A stretch of 64,000 bases of DNA from Clostridiales bacterium (GTDB lineage: Bacteria; Actinomycetota; Coriobacteriia; Anaerosomatales; SLCP01): assembly GCA_018333995.1 (NCBI GenBank), contig JAGXSG010000016.1:1-64000 (forward strand). The letters are read 5' to 3'. A program made the position numbers and the translations under genes. Below the pieces are notes generated by a model. It was not told where the DNA came from. It made no database searches and worked only from the letters and a program-made list of their open reading frames with translations. Positions 18,010 to 26,338 of the stretch are shown here, one piece after another. Within the stretch, counting starts at the first letter, position 1. Each line of letters begins with the position of its first letter.

Positions 18010-18963
18010 GTGGAAGCCGGGCTCTCGCGAAGCGCGTCAGCAGGTATCGCCCGTATCGCGATCGCCGCTACCGTCTGGGGCTCAATCGCCATCTTCGTGC
18101 GAGGCGCCGAGTCTCACCCGGCGGTCGTGGTCTTCTGGCGTGTCGCGTTCGCGGCCCTCGCCATAGGCGCGTATCTGGCGTTTCGCGGGCGTCTCGGAGA
18201 GCTGATGGCGCTACCGCCACGCACCAAGCTGATCATCGCGGGCATGGGCGTGCTGCTCACGCTGAACTGGGTGCTCTTTCTCGCGGCCCTGTCCCTGACC
18301 AAGGTGGCGGTCGCCGTGTTGCTCGGCTACTGCGGTCCGATCATAGTCGCTGTCTTAAACCCTATCATCGCTCGGCAGCCTTTCGATGCGCGCATCGTCG
18401 CGCCGCTCGCGCTCGCGCTCGGCGGAACGGCGATCATCGTTGGACCCCAGAACATCGCGCTCCAGGAAGGCACCCACCTGCTAGGAGCGGGGCTCGCACT
18501 CGCGTCCGCCATCACGTACGCGCTGCTCATCGTCATCGTCAAACAACTGCTCAAGGATATTCCCGCATCCACGTACATGTTTGGCGAGTACCTGGTGGCT
18601 ATGTTGGTACTGTTGCCAGCGGTGCTCCTGCTCGACGGCCCCGCCACGTTGCTCCAGTGGGGCTCCGTCGCAACGCTCGGCATTGTGCACACCGCGTTCA
18701 CCGGAGCACTCTTCTTAACGGGACTGCGCCTCGTGCGCGCCGACCACGCGGCGATCATCACGTATGCCGAGCCGGTGAGCGCCGTCCTGTTCGCCGCCGC
18801 GTTCCTCGGCGAGCGAATTGGCCTGTTCACGATTGCGGGTGGAGCGCTCGTCATCATAGGCGGGCTGATCGTTGCCCGGCTCAAGCCCGCTGCCGCGACG
18901 GTCGAAGGTCCTCCCGTCCCCGTACAAGCGACCGACACTCCCCCCGGTACCGCCGCCCGGTAG
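18010..18963 (+). CDS. EamA/DMT-family transporter
   Basis: A 317-residue inner-membrane protein with about ten hydrophobic helices in two EamA repeats (residues 10-150 and 155-300; WGSIAIFVRGAESHPAVVVFWRV and the second-repeat GALFLTGLRLVRADHAAIITYAEPVSAV). The family exports or imports small metabolites; substrate unknown. The GTG start is 11 bases after hypE, so it may be read with the hyp genes, perhaps incidentally. The C-terminal 25 residues are a polar tail. Confidence 0.9.
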   Translation: MEAGLSRSASAGIARIAIAATVWGSIAIFVRGAESHPAVVVFWRVAFAALAIGAYLAFRGRLGELMALPPRTKLIIAGMGVLLTLNWVLFLAALSLTKVAVAVLLGYCGPIIVAVLNPIIARQPFDARIVAPLALALGGTAIIVGPQNIALQEGTHLLGAGLALASAITYALLIVIVKQLLKDIPASTYMFGEYLVAMLVLLPAVLLLDGPATLLQWGSVATLGIVHTAFTGALFLTGLRLVRADHAAIITYAEPVSAVLFAAAFLGERIGLFTIAGGALVIIGGLIVARLKPAAATVEGPPVPVQATDTPPGTAAR

Positions 18964-19042
18964 CGGACGACTCCGGAGGGCGGCCCCGCTATACTCAGAA
19001 GCGAGAGTCGCTCCCTGCCCGCCACCTGCCAAGGAGACCCGC

Positions 19043-20701
19043 ATGGGCAGCATGCAAACGCTGATCGACAACGACGCGGTCGCCCGGCTCGTCAACCGTG
19101 ACGTTTCGCTCTTCTCGGTCGACGTGGATCAACGCCAGGCAATCAAGCAGCGTCTCGGTTGGACCGATCTGGCCGAGAAGGCTGTCGCGCGTCTCCCGCA
19201 GGTCACGACCCTCGCCTCGGCGATGCGCGCCGAGGGCGTTCGCGACGTCGTGGTACTCGGCATGGGCGGCTCTTCACTGGCATCGCTCGTCATGGCGAGC
19301 GTGTTAGGTCCGGTTCCGGACGACTCGCGCCTGCACGTGCTCGACACGACGTCACCGCAGGAGTGCGCACGCCTCCTCGCTTCGCTCAACCCAGCCGAGA
19401 CGGCGTTCGTGCTCGCGAGCAAATCGGGGACGACACTCGAGCCGCTCTCACTCTATGCGATCTTCCGGGCATGGATGGACGAAGCACTCGGACGAGTGAC
19501 CGCAGGCAGACACTTCGTCGTCATCACCGATCCCGGCAGCGACCTCGAGCGTCGACGGCAGAAAGATATCATGCGCATCGCGCTCCTCGCCCCGCCTACA
19601 GTGGGTGGCCGCTTCAGCGCGCTGTCACTCTTTGGCCTCGCGCCAACAGCCCTCGCGGGCATCGACGTCACAGCCGTAGTCGAGCACGCGCTCGCGACCG
19701 AGAAGGCGTGCCGGAGCCGTGCGGAAGACAATCCCGGCGCCCATCTCGCAGCGTGGATCGCTGACGCGTACGCCGCCGGACGCGACAAGCTCACGTTCGT
19801 CGCGTCGCCGCGGTACACCTCGTTTGGGGTGTGGATCGAGCAGCTTGTCGCCGAGTCGACTGGCAAGCGCGGCCACGGTGTGGTCCCGGTGCCAGAAGAT
19901 GGCGGCGTTCCTCCTGAGGCGTACGGACGTGATCGCGCGCTCGTGGTCATGCGCGAAGCGGACGATTCGAAAGTCTCCAATTTCGCTGAAGCGGCACGCG
20001 TCGCGGGTGTCCCGGTGATGGAGTTCGTCCTGAGCGAACCCGCGGCGATCGGCGGCGAGTTCGTTCGGTGGACGTTCGCGGTGGGCCTCCTCGGTCACCT
20101 GCTCGGTGTCAATCCGTTCGATGAGCCTGACGTCGCAAAAGCAAAAGCCGCCACCGTTGAAGTGCTCAACGGGAAGGCGGCGGTTCCTCGGGCGCGCGTC
20201 GACCTCGACGGTGTGTGGCCAACATTCGCGGGCGGCCTCGCAAGCGCACCCGATCCTGCCGGACTCGAAGAGGCGATCGTTTCGCTCCTCACAACCGCAC
20301 GGTCCGGCGATTACCTCGCCGTGCTCGCCTACCTTCCCTACGATGAAGCCCTCCTGGCGCCGCTGCGTAGCGCGTGCCGCGAAGCGTCGGCGTCACTATC
20401 GGTTCCGGCGTGCGTCGAGATGGGTCCCCGGTATCTGCACTCGACCGGCCAGCTCCACAAAGGCGGACCTGATAGCGGCGTATTCCTCATGATAACCACT
20501 CGCGATCAGACCGATGTAGCGATCCCGGGCGCACCCTACACCCTCTCGCAACTCTTCCGCGCGCAAGCCGAGGGTGACCTCGTCACGCTTTCAGAAGCCA
20601 AGCGGCGGATCCTCCGGCTCGACCTGCCCTCCGCAGAACCGTCTGCCCTCACACGCGTGGCTGACGCCATCGCCCGCGGTGCCCGCAACGTGCGGACATG
20701 A
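19043..20701 (+). CDS. Glucose-6-phosphate isomerase domain protein (Pgi-like)
   Basis: A 552-residue protein of the SIS/phosphoglucose-isomerase fold, converting glucose-6-phosphate and fructose-6-phosphate. VVVLGMGGSSLASLV and LASKSGTTLEPLSLYAIF are the phosphosugar-binding segments; GPRYLHSTGQLHKGGPDSG carries the C-terminal active-site His/Lys region. It most resembles the isomerase half of the bifunctional transaldolase/phosphoglucose isomerase of Actinomycetota and Chloroflexota, but no transaldolase domain is present. AAGGAGACC precedes the ATG at 19043; a longer in-frame reading would overlap the eamA 3' end. It converges with the LytTR gene, with no visible terminator between them. 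Confidence 0.9.
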   Translation: MGSMQTLIDNDAVARLVNRDVSLFSVDVDQRQAIKQRLGWTDLAEKAVARLPQVTTLASAMRAEGVRDVVVLGMGGSSLASLVMASVLGPVPDDSRLHVLDTTSPQECARLLASLNPAETAFVLASKSGTTLEPLSLYAIFRAWMDEALGRVTAGRHFVVITDPGSDLERRRQKDIMRIALLAPPTVGGRFSALSLFGLAPTALAGIDVTAVVEHALATEKACRSRAEDNPGAHLAAWIADAYAAGRDKLTFVASPRYTSFGVWIEQLVAESTGKRGHGVVPVPEDGGVPPEAYGRDRALVVMREADDSKVSNFAEAARVAGVPVMEFVLSEPAAIGGEFVRWTFAVGLLGHLLGVNPFDEPDVAKAKAATVEVLNGKAAVPRARVDLDGVWPTFAGGLASAPDPAGLEEAIVSLLTTARSGDYLAVLAYLPYDEALLAPLRSACREASASLSVPACVEMGPRYLHSTGQLHKGGPDSGVFLMITTRDQTDVAIPGAPYTLSQLFRAQAEGDLVTLSEAKRRILRLDLPSAEPSALTRVADAIARGARNVRT

Positions 20702-20703
20702 CG

Positions 20704-21414
20704 CTACAGGCCGAGGGCCTTCTTGAGAGACGGTACCCGCCGTCTCGACACAGGCACCTGCGAGTTCTCCTGATCCTGGAGGGTGAGCAGAAGCGTGCCT
20801 CCGTACATCGGGACCACTTCGCGCACCTTAGACAGATTGACGAGGTAGCGACGGTGGACGCGAAAAAACCCTGCCGTCGTCAACCGCTTCTCCAGTTGAG
20901 AGAGGGAGACCGTGGACAGGTACCGCTCGCCGTCAGTATGAAGGTAGGAGTAGTCGTCTCTTGCCATCACGTAGCAGATGTCCTCGACGTGGAGCAGCAG
21001 CTTCTTTCCGCTCTTTTCCACCGGGATCCGATCGACGCGCGCACCATCGGCGGGAGCTGGGGAAAGACGCGCGATCGCGGCCCGTAATCGTTCCATCTCC
21101 ACCGGCTTCATGAGATAGTCGGTCGCTGAGACCTCGAACGCTTTCACCGCGTGCTCGCTATGGGCTGTCACGAACACGATCGCAGGCTGGCGATCCACGC
21201 CCGCAAGGGTCTCGGCAAGCCGCATTCCCGAAAGTCCCGGCATGTCTATATCGAGAAAGACCACGTCGTACGGGATTGCCTTGATAAGCTGGAACGCCTC
21301 TGACACGTTCGAAGCCTCGCCCACAACCTCGACACCGCCAACTTCGTCAAGCAAGAAGCGGAGCTCGGCGCGCGCTGGAGCTTCGTCGTCGACAACGAGC
21401 GCCTTAAGCGTCAT
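20704..21414 (-). CDS. LytTR-family response regulator
   Basis: A 236-residue two-component regulator. The receiver domain (1-120) has acidic residues Asp9/Asp10, phospho-acceptor Asp55 (FLDIDMPG) and Lys103 region (YLMKPVE). The C-terminal LytTR DNA-binding domain (about 135-236) shows the typical YVMARDDYSYLHTDGERYL and FFRVHRRYLVNLSKV. It overlaps the upstream LytS-like kinase gene by 11 bases, which marks the cognate pair. LytS/LytTR systems often control murein hydrolase, pyruvate uptake or carbon-starvation genes; the target here is unknown. Confidence 0.94.
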   Translation of the reverse strand: MTLKALVVDDEAPARAELRFLLDEVGGVEVVGEASNVSEAFQLIKAIPYDVVFLDIDMPGLSGMRLAETLAGVDRQPAIVFVTAHSEHAVKAFEVSATDYLMKPVEMERLRAAIARLSPAPADGARVDRIPVEKSGKKLLLHVEDICYVMARDDYSYLHTDGERYLSTVSLSQLEKRLTTAGFFRVHRRYLVNLSKVREVVPMYGGTLLLTLQDQENSQVPVSRRRVPSLKKALGL

Positions 21415-22726
21415 CCGAGCCTCCTCGATCCGTCTCGCCGAGCACGACGGTAATCAGTACCTGTGTTCCGCCGCCCTCGGCGTGCTTGACGGTCAAGCCG
21501 GAACCAGGGCCGTAGTATCCCCTCAGCCTATCGTCCACGTTTTTAAGCGCGATTCCAAGTCCCTTCCCGAATCCTGGCTCCAGAACGCGGCTGAGATCAT
21601 CCTTTGCGATTCCGGCACCATCGTCGGTTACTTCGATCTCGATTCGGGAGCCGGCGCGACGAGTGGTGATCGAGATCGTTAAGGGATCGACCTCTTTCAT
21701 GCCGTGCTGCACGGAGTTTTCGACGACCGGCTGGATCGCGAAGGCGGGAACAAGCAGGCCCTGCACCCCGGTATCGATTTCCTCGATAACCTCGAGACGG
21801 TCGCCAAAACGCGCCTTCTCAAACGCGAGATACGTGCGCACGTACTCTAACTCCTGCTCGAGAGGCACGAGGTCTTCCGTCGCCTCGAGTGTGCGACGGT
21901 AGAAGCGGGCGAAATCACGGAGCAGTTCCCGCGCTTTCTCGGGGTCGGTACGGATGAGCATGGCGATCGTGTTAATCGTGTTAAAGAGGAAATGCGGGTG
22001 TATCTGCGCTTGCAGCGCCTTGAGTTCCATACGGCACGCGAGTTCCGTCTGCCGCTCAAGTTCTGAAAGCTCGAGTTGTGTCGAGAGCAAGCGGGCTAAT
22101 CCTTCGGCCATCGCGATCTGCGTCTCGTTGAGCAAGCTGCGATGCATGTAGTAAAACTTCAGAGTGCCGACCGGCTGACCTCTCATTTCGAGCGGCACGA
22201 CTATCGCGGCCTTGAGCACGCATTCCCATTGGGGACAGCCGATTTCGGCGCTGTTCTCAAGGATACGGTGTTCGTTGGTCTCGATCACCTCGCGTGTCCC
22301 TCGCGTCATGATCGGCTCACCCGCAACATGGTGGTCCTCACCTATTCCCGCGAATCCAAGCACGCGCTCCGTGTCGGTGATCGCGACGGCGGCCGCCTCG
22401 CTGTGCTCGAGCGCAAGGCGGCACACAGCGCCCGCGCTCTTCTCGGTCAGCCCTTGACGCAGGTAACCCAGGCTCCCGTTTGCGATCTCTAACGTGCGAT
22501 GCGACTGCATGGCCTTCAGATGGTCGGGTCGGCTGACCCAGCGCGCCACGCCGCTGCCAACCGCAATGAACGCAAGCCCCGCGAGCGCGATCACGAGCAT
22601 CCAACCCGGTGCGGTGGAAGAGATGATGACCCAGCCCGCCACTACCGCAAGTACGGTCGAGGCGAACAGCAGGATCGTATCGAATAAGATCGTGCGCCGG
22701 GGCGTCACGATGCGCACGCGGTTCAC
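21404..22726 (-). CDS. LytS/YehU-type sensor histidine kinase
   Basis: A 440-residue membrane kinase. Two N-terminal helices (residues 13-35 and 41-62) replace the larger 5TM-LYT sensor of classical LytS. A GAF-like domain follows (about 85-225), then the His_kinase segment LQAQIHPHFLFNTINT with phospho-acceptor His245, then a HATPase with N-box VENSVQHGMKE and G-boxes DDGAGI and GKGLGIALKNV. The GAF region contains a CPQWEC pair that could sense metal or redox state. The start overlaps the GNAT stop by four bases, so three genes are coupled. Confidence 0.94.
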   Translation of the reverse strand: MNRVRIVTPRRTILFDTILLFASTVLAVVAGWVIISSTAPGWMLVIALAGLAFIAVGSGVARWVSRPDHLKAMQSHRTLEIANGSLGYLRQGLTEKSAGAVCRLALEHSEAAAVAITDTERVLGFAGIGEDHHVAGEPIMTRGTREVIETNEHRILENSAEIGCPQWECVLKAAIVVPLEMRGQPVGTLKFYYMHRSLLNETQIAMAEGLARLLSTQLELSELERQTELACRMELKALQAQIHPHFLFNTINTIAMLIRTDPEKARELLRDFARFYRRTLEATEDLVPLEQELEYVRTYLAFEKARFGDRLEVIEEIDTGVQGLLVPAFAIQPVVENSVQHGMKEVDPLTISITTRRAGSRIEIEVTDDGAGIAKDDLSRVLEPGFGKGLGIALKNVDDRLRGYYGPGSGLTVKHAEGGGTQVLITVVLGETDRGGSDDA

Positions 22727-23550
22727 CCCTCCCGAACATCACGAACGAGAAACACCAGTCTCGTTGCGAGTTCGCGCATCCCAGCTTTCGCGTAGAGGCG
22801 GCGCGATGCCATATTTGCCTGCTGGGTGCACAGACTCACCGTGCCAGAGCACGTCCGGCCGAGATACCGGAGCGCTTCAGAAAGAAGCGCTTCGCCGACA
22901 CCACGCCTGCGCGTGGCGGGGCTGACCGCCAGACGTCCGATCGTTGGGCTGTCTCTCACGACCGTGGCCAGAGTATAGCCGATGACCCTTCCGGCCTCAT
23001 CGGCGACCGAAAGGCGATCCTCTTCAAGGTGGCGGGTTAACCTATTGGCGTCGTAGCGCCAGAACTCGTCGAAGCACGCCGCGTCGAGCGTCACAAGCGC
23101 GCCGAGATCGCCCGGAACCGCAGGACGGATGATCACACCCGGTGGTGGTTGAACGCGCTTGGGCTCACGCGCGGCGCGCAGCACGACCATCTCAGTGTGC
23201 ACACGCATCCCCGCAGCCTCGTAGCGGCACGCGGTATCGGCACAAACAAGCGGGCTCAGCAACAGACCGAACTCCTGCGCCCCTGCGACAGAGGCAAGCG
23301 AATCGATCAGAGCGCCGATCCGCTCCTCGGCGCAGTACAAGCCCTTCACGGCGAGAATGTCGAGGTGATCGCGCCACCTCTCAACTATCGCTGCTTCGGT
23401 GCCGTTTTGGGATATCTGTATCCGCCACGGACCCTGCTTCCGGAAGCGTTCGTACTCCTCGGCCGAATCGAACAGGAGCGCGCGCCTCACCACCGGCCAC
23501 AGCCGCACAGCTTCATCATCGGTAGCCGTACGCAAAGCGCCGCCGTTCAC
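22723..23550 (-). CDS. GNAT-family N-acetyltransferase
   Basis: A 275-residue protein. The C-terminal half (about 145-275) is a RimI-like GNAT domain, with the acetyl-CoA loop LAVSPATRRRGVGEALL and the following QQANMASRRLYAKAGMRE. The N-terminal half looks like a second, diverged GNAT-like domain (VKGLYCAEERIGALIDSLASVAGAQEFGLLLSPL). Substrate unknown. It overlaps both neighbours by four bases, suggesting translational coupling with the TSUP gene and the kinase. Confidence 0.88.
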   Translation of the reverse strand: MNGGALRTATDDEAVRLWPVVRRALLFDSAEEYERFRKQGPWRIQISQNGTEAAIVERWRDHLDILAVKGLYCAEERIGALIDSLASVAGAQEFGLLLSPLVCADTACRYEAAGMRVHTEMVVLRAAREPKRVQPPPGVIIRPAVPGDLGALVTLDAACFDEFWRYDANRLTRHLEEDRLSVADEAGRVIGYTLATVVRDSPTIGRLAVSPATRRRGVGEALLSEALRYLGRTCSGTVSLCTQQANMASRRLYAKAGMRELATRLVFLVRDVREG

Positions 23551-24323
23551 ACGAGGCCTGCCTCACTCGCCCCCAGGAGTATCGCGCTCACGGCAAGCAT
23601 GAACGCGAAACCCGTGCGGAGCGTGCGCTCTCCCGCGGCTGCGGTAAAACGCGCACCGATGATCGCTCCGGGAACCGCTCCGATCGCAAGAGCGAGCGCA
23701 AGCCCCGGATCAACGTTGCCGAGCACCCAGTGCGCGACCGCGCCCGGTACCGCAAGGACGGCGATAGCGACAAGACTTGTTCCCATCGCGACCTTGACGC
23801 GGTATCCCAGCAGCCGATGCAGGAGCGGGACAAGCACGATGCCGCCCCCCAAGCCGAGAAACCCCGAGAAGAGTCCGGTCACGATGCCGAGAAGAGCGAC
23901 GGTTGCCGGACGCCGGAGAGCCGGAGCACGCGTTACGCTGGAGTCATCGCCCTGCCCCCCGCGAAGCACCATCACGGCGGCACAGAGTATCATGAAGGAG
24001 TTGGCAACGATGACGGCAGTCCCGCCCGCGTGCACGGACGCCTGCGCGCCCGCGGCGGACGCGATTACTCCCCACGCCCCAACCGCGACGCCCGTCTTCA
24101 CGTCCGCGTGCCCACTGCGCATGTGCGCGATCGCTCCCGCGGCCGAGACAGGCACAATCGAGGCGAGTGCGGTCCCGACAGTCACGAGGGCCGGGTACCC
24201 GAACACAAGCCGGAGCGCTGGGATCGTAAGCACGCTTCCGCCCACCCCGAACGCGCCTGAGAGCATACCGGCGATCAGGCCGGTGAACACGGTCGCAAGT
24301 GAAAGCGTAAGCGTGAGCATCAC
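23547..24323 (-). CDS. TSUP-family permease (TauE/SafE)
   Basis: A 258-residue membrane protein with about eight helices in two similar halves. Each half carries the family signature (SGAFGVGGSVLTIPALRLVFGY and SGFLGLGGGIVLVPLLHRLLGY). TSUP proteins move sulfite, sulfoacetate or other organosulfur anions; the substrate here is not determined. It starts within the last bases of the glycosyltransferase gene. Confidence 0.93.
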   Translation of the reverse strand: MMLTLTLSLATVFTGLIAGMLSGAFGVGGSVLTIPALRLVFGYPALVTVGTALASIVPVSAAGAIAHMRSGHADVKTGVAVGAWGVIASAAGAQASVHAGGTAVIVANSFMILCAAVMVLRGGQGDDSSVTRAPALRRPATVALLGIVTGLFSGFLGLGGGIVLVPLLHRLLGYRVKVAMGTSLVAIAVLAVPGAVAHWVLGNVDPGLALALAIGAVPGAIIGARFTAAAGERTLRTGFAFMLAVSAILLGASEAGLV

Positions 24324-25582
24324 CGCTTCGTGTCGTGGCGAATCTGAGGGAACCGGCCGGTGATCGCCGCGCGGTCTACTCGGCGCTCACCAGAGAACAG
24401 CGATCGTAACGCTATATCGTCCCAGATCCGATCGAGAAACATCGGCCACCTGCGCTGAAAGTCGAAGTAGTTATGACAGTTCTGCCGAGCGTACTCGGAC
24501 GCGTCTTTGACGGCCGCGCGAGCGACCCTGAAGTACCGTCCTCCCTCTGAGCGGCGGGAGACGCCTCGAAGCATCGCGGTAGCGACCGCGCGCCACACCA
24601 CAGACGACGACATGAACCGGCCAGGATAGGGCTCCATTGACTCGGGCGTCACCTGTCTCAAATCGACCTGCGACTTGGCGAATTCGATCTTGCGGTGCTC
24701 GTAGACGAAGCGGTACACGTCCTGGCGGAACTGTAGCGCTTCACTGGGAAGCCGAGGCGGACGGTGAATCACCGACCACTCTCCGTCGAGGAACACGTCA
24801 CCGCCGTGCATGCGGACGTTGATGACATAGTCGATGTCCTCGCCCCGCACCACCCATGGGTCAAACGAAACGTTGCAATACATGTCTCGATGAAGCGCGA
24901 GGCATCCTCCAAACGCGACAGTCGATGGCGTCATCCTCGGCGGACGATCGACCATCGCGAGAGCCTCATTGAACGCGTCCTCCCGGCGCCAGAACATGTC
25001 CGCCCATTGCGGGTCAGCGTGACGCTGGTAACGGCCATCCTCATCGGTGTAGTAGCCGGTCTTCGCCAAAATCGCCTTGCCGTCGTCCAGCCGCATCCCC
25101 AGACCCTCAAACGCCTTCGTGAAGAAGGCCGGGTCATCGATGATCTGGTCGTCGTCGATGAACAAGACCGCCTCGCTCCCAAGCACCGCGGCGGCGATGA
25201 GGCCGACGTTACGCACGGCGCCGTACCCCACAAGATTCACTCCAGGAATCATGTCCGCGAACTCGAGTTGCTCCATGCGGCGATGAAGCGATCCGATCTC
25301 AGCGGGACCAAACACGAACGCGTCCATGCCCGGGATGTCCGCGAGAATCTCACGCACGCGGTCCTCCGCCGCGTGTTCGATCGAAGGGTCCGTCGCAGCC
25401 ACGGTGACTACAACCCGCTCGACTCCCTCGACCTCCTGCAACGAACGCAAACACGCTGGCAGCGTACCGTCTGAATCGATTGGTGTGGGGTGGTCGTATA
25501 CGGCGAGCACGTTGTTTGGCACCCTGTTGCGGCGCCCCGTCCAGAAGGTAGGGATGATCACGCACGGATTCACGCTGGCCAC
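24320..25582 (-). CDS. Glycosyltransferase, GT-A fold (family 2-like)
   Basis: A 420-residue soluble protein. The N-terminal nucleotide-sugar domain starts NPCVIIPTFW and has the metal-binding FIDDDQIID at about residues 151-159. An acceptor-side motif VRGEDIDYVINVRMHGG follows at about 255, and then a helical C-terminal part. It could glycosylate an envelope polymer or compatible solute; I cannot name the product. The GTG start overlaps the Sec-DsbA gene by 13 bases. No membrane helix is evident. Confidence 0.85.
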   Translation of the reverse strand: MASVNPCVIIPTFWTGRRNRVPNNVLAVYDHPTPIDSDGTLPACLRSLQEVEGVERVVVTVAATDPSIEHAAEDRVREILADIPGMDAFVFGPAEIGSLHRRMEQLEFADMIPGVNLVGYGAVRNVGLIAAAVLGSEAVLFIDDDQIIDDPAFFTKAFEGLGMRLDDGKAILAKTGYYTDEDGRYQRHADPQWADMFWRREDAFNEALAMVDRPPRMTPSTVAFGGCLALHRDMYCNVSFDPWVVRGEDIDYVINVRMHGGDVFLDGEWSVIHRPPRLPSEALQFRQDVYRFVYEHRKIEFAKSQVDLRQVTPESMEPYPGRFMSSSVVWRAVATAMLRGVSRRSEGGRYFRVARAAVKDASEYARQNCHNYFDFQRRWPMFLDRIWDDIALRSLFSGERRVDRAAITGRFPQIRHDTKR

Positions 25583-26322
25583 CTCTGCGTCTGCGGTGTC
25601 TGCGCCAAAGTTGCATCGGACCGCTCCGATTCTACCGCTTCACCCTCCTCGTGCACATGGAGACCGCATCGCTTGAGCGCCTCGCGGATGACGGCAGCCG
25701 GACGCGAGCCGATGATGAGCTCGTTGCACACCAGCGTCGCCGGCGTCGCGTCGATGCCGATATGCAGCGCGACGTGCCTAAACTGATGGAGCCTCTCGTC
25801 GTAGCGGTCTTCGCTCCAAGCCAGCCGGGCGGCGGCAGAATCGACACCGGCGCCTTCGGCCACCGTCAGCAATATCTCCTCATCGCCGATATCGAGACCC
25901 TCGGCAAAGTACGCCGCAAAGATCGAGCGGTGGACCGCTTCGTGAATCTCGCTCCCGTGGTCGCGAGCAAGCTCGGCTAGCGTGTGCGCCTTGTGCGTGT
26001 TGGGCAGAAACTCCGGCAGCACAAGCGGAAAACCTTCCTTCTTCGCAACCCGGCGCAGGTGCTCAGAGACACGGTCTGAGTGTCCGGCCGCCTCAAGTTC
26101 ACTCACACGCCAGCCCTCAAGAGGCATCGAAGGCCTGAGCTCGAAGGGCACAAGCACCATCTCAAAGTCCGTATCCACGCGCACCGTGTCCAACCGGAAC
26201 TGGTCGACGTAGCAAAACGGTCAAGTGTAGTCGAAGAACACGAGCACGCGGGGGCGCTCGAGCACCGGTTCTGCGTGTCCGGATCCGACATCAAGACCGT
26301 GGCCCTCACGCTCCAGCGTCAT
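25570..26322 (-). CDS. DsbA/FrnE-like thioredoxin-fold protein with in-frame UGA, probable selenoprotein
   Basis: Read through one TGA, the frame gives 250 residues of a DsbA-fold oxidoreductase (FrnE-like). The active site is FFDYT-U34-PF-C37-YVDQFRL: UGA at 26221-26223 stands where the family has the first Cys of CxxC. Downstream, the helical insert (HLRRVAKKEG, ARDHGSEIHEAVHRSIFAAYFAEG) and cis-Pro loop GIDATPATLV are intact, with no other stop. Start: ATG at 26322 with GGGAG just upstream, 16 bases after amrS. The protein lacks a signal peptide, so it is cytosolic, probably a thiol-disulfide or peroxide-linked oxidoreductase. A simple nonsense mutation is the alternative, but the exact codon position argues strongly for selenocysteine. 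No sel genes lie in the window. Confidence 0.85.
26190..26223 (-). promoter_or_regulatory. Candidate bacterial SECIS element
   Basis: Starting 17 bases after the UGA, the mRNA can form a small hairpin: CCAG (26203-26200) with UUGG (26193-26190), with apical loop UUCCGG; if the G-U closing pair opens, the loop begins with GU, as SelB-binding loops do. Distance from the UGA is within the range of bacterial SECIS hairpins. The stem is short, so this is a weak prediction. Confidence 0.4.
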
Positions 26323-26338
26323 TTCACTCCCTGCTCTG

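Noticed and set aside
26223-26322. Truncated DsbA-like gene starting at 26193 with a separate short upstream frame
   Set aside because: The UGA lies at the active-site Cys and both sides continue the same family in one frame, so a selenoprotein is the better reading than two genes or a pseudogene.
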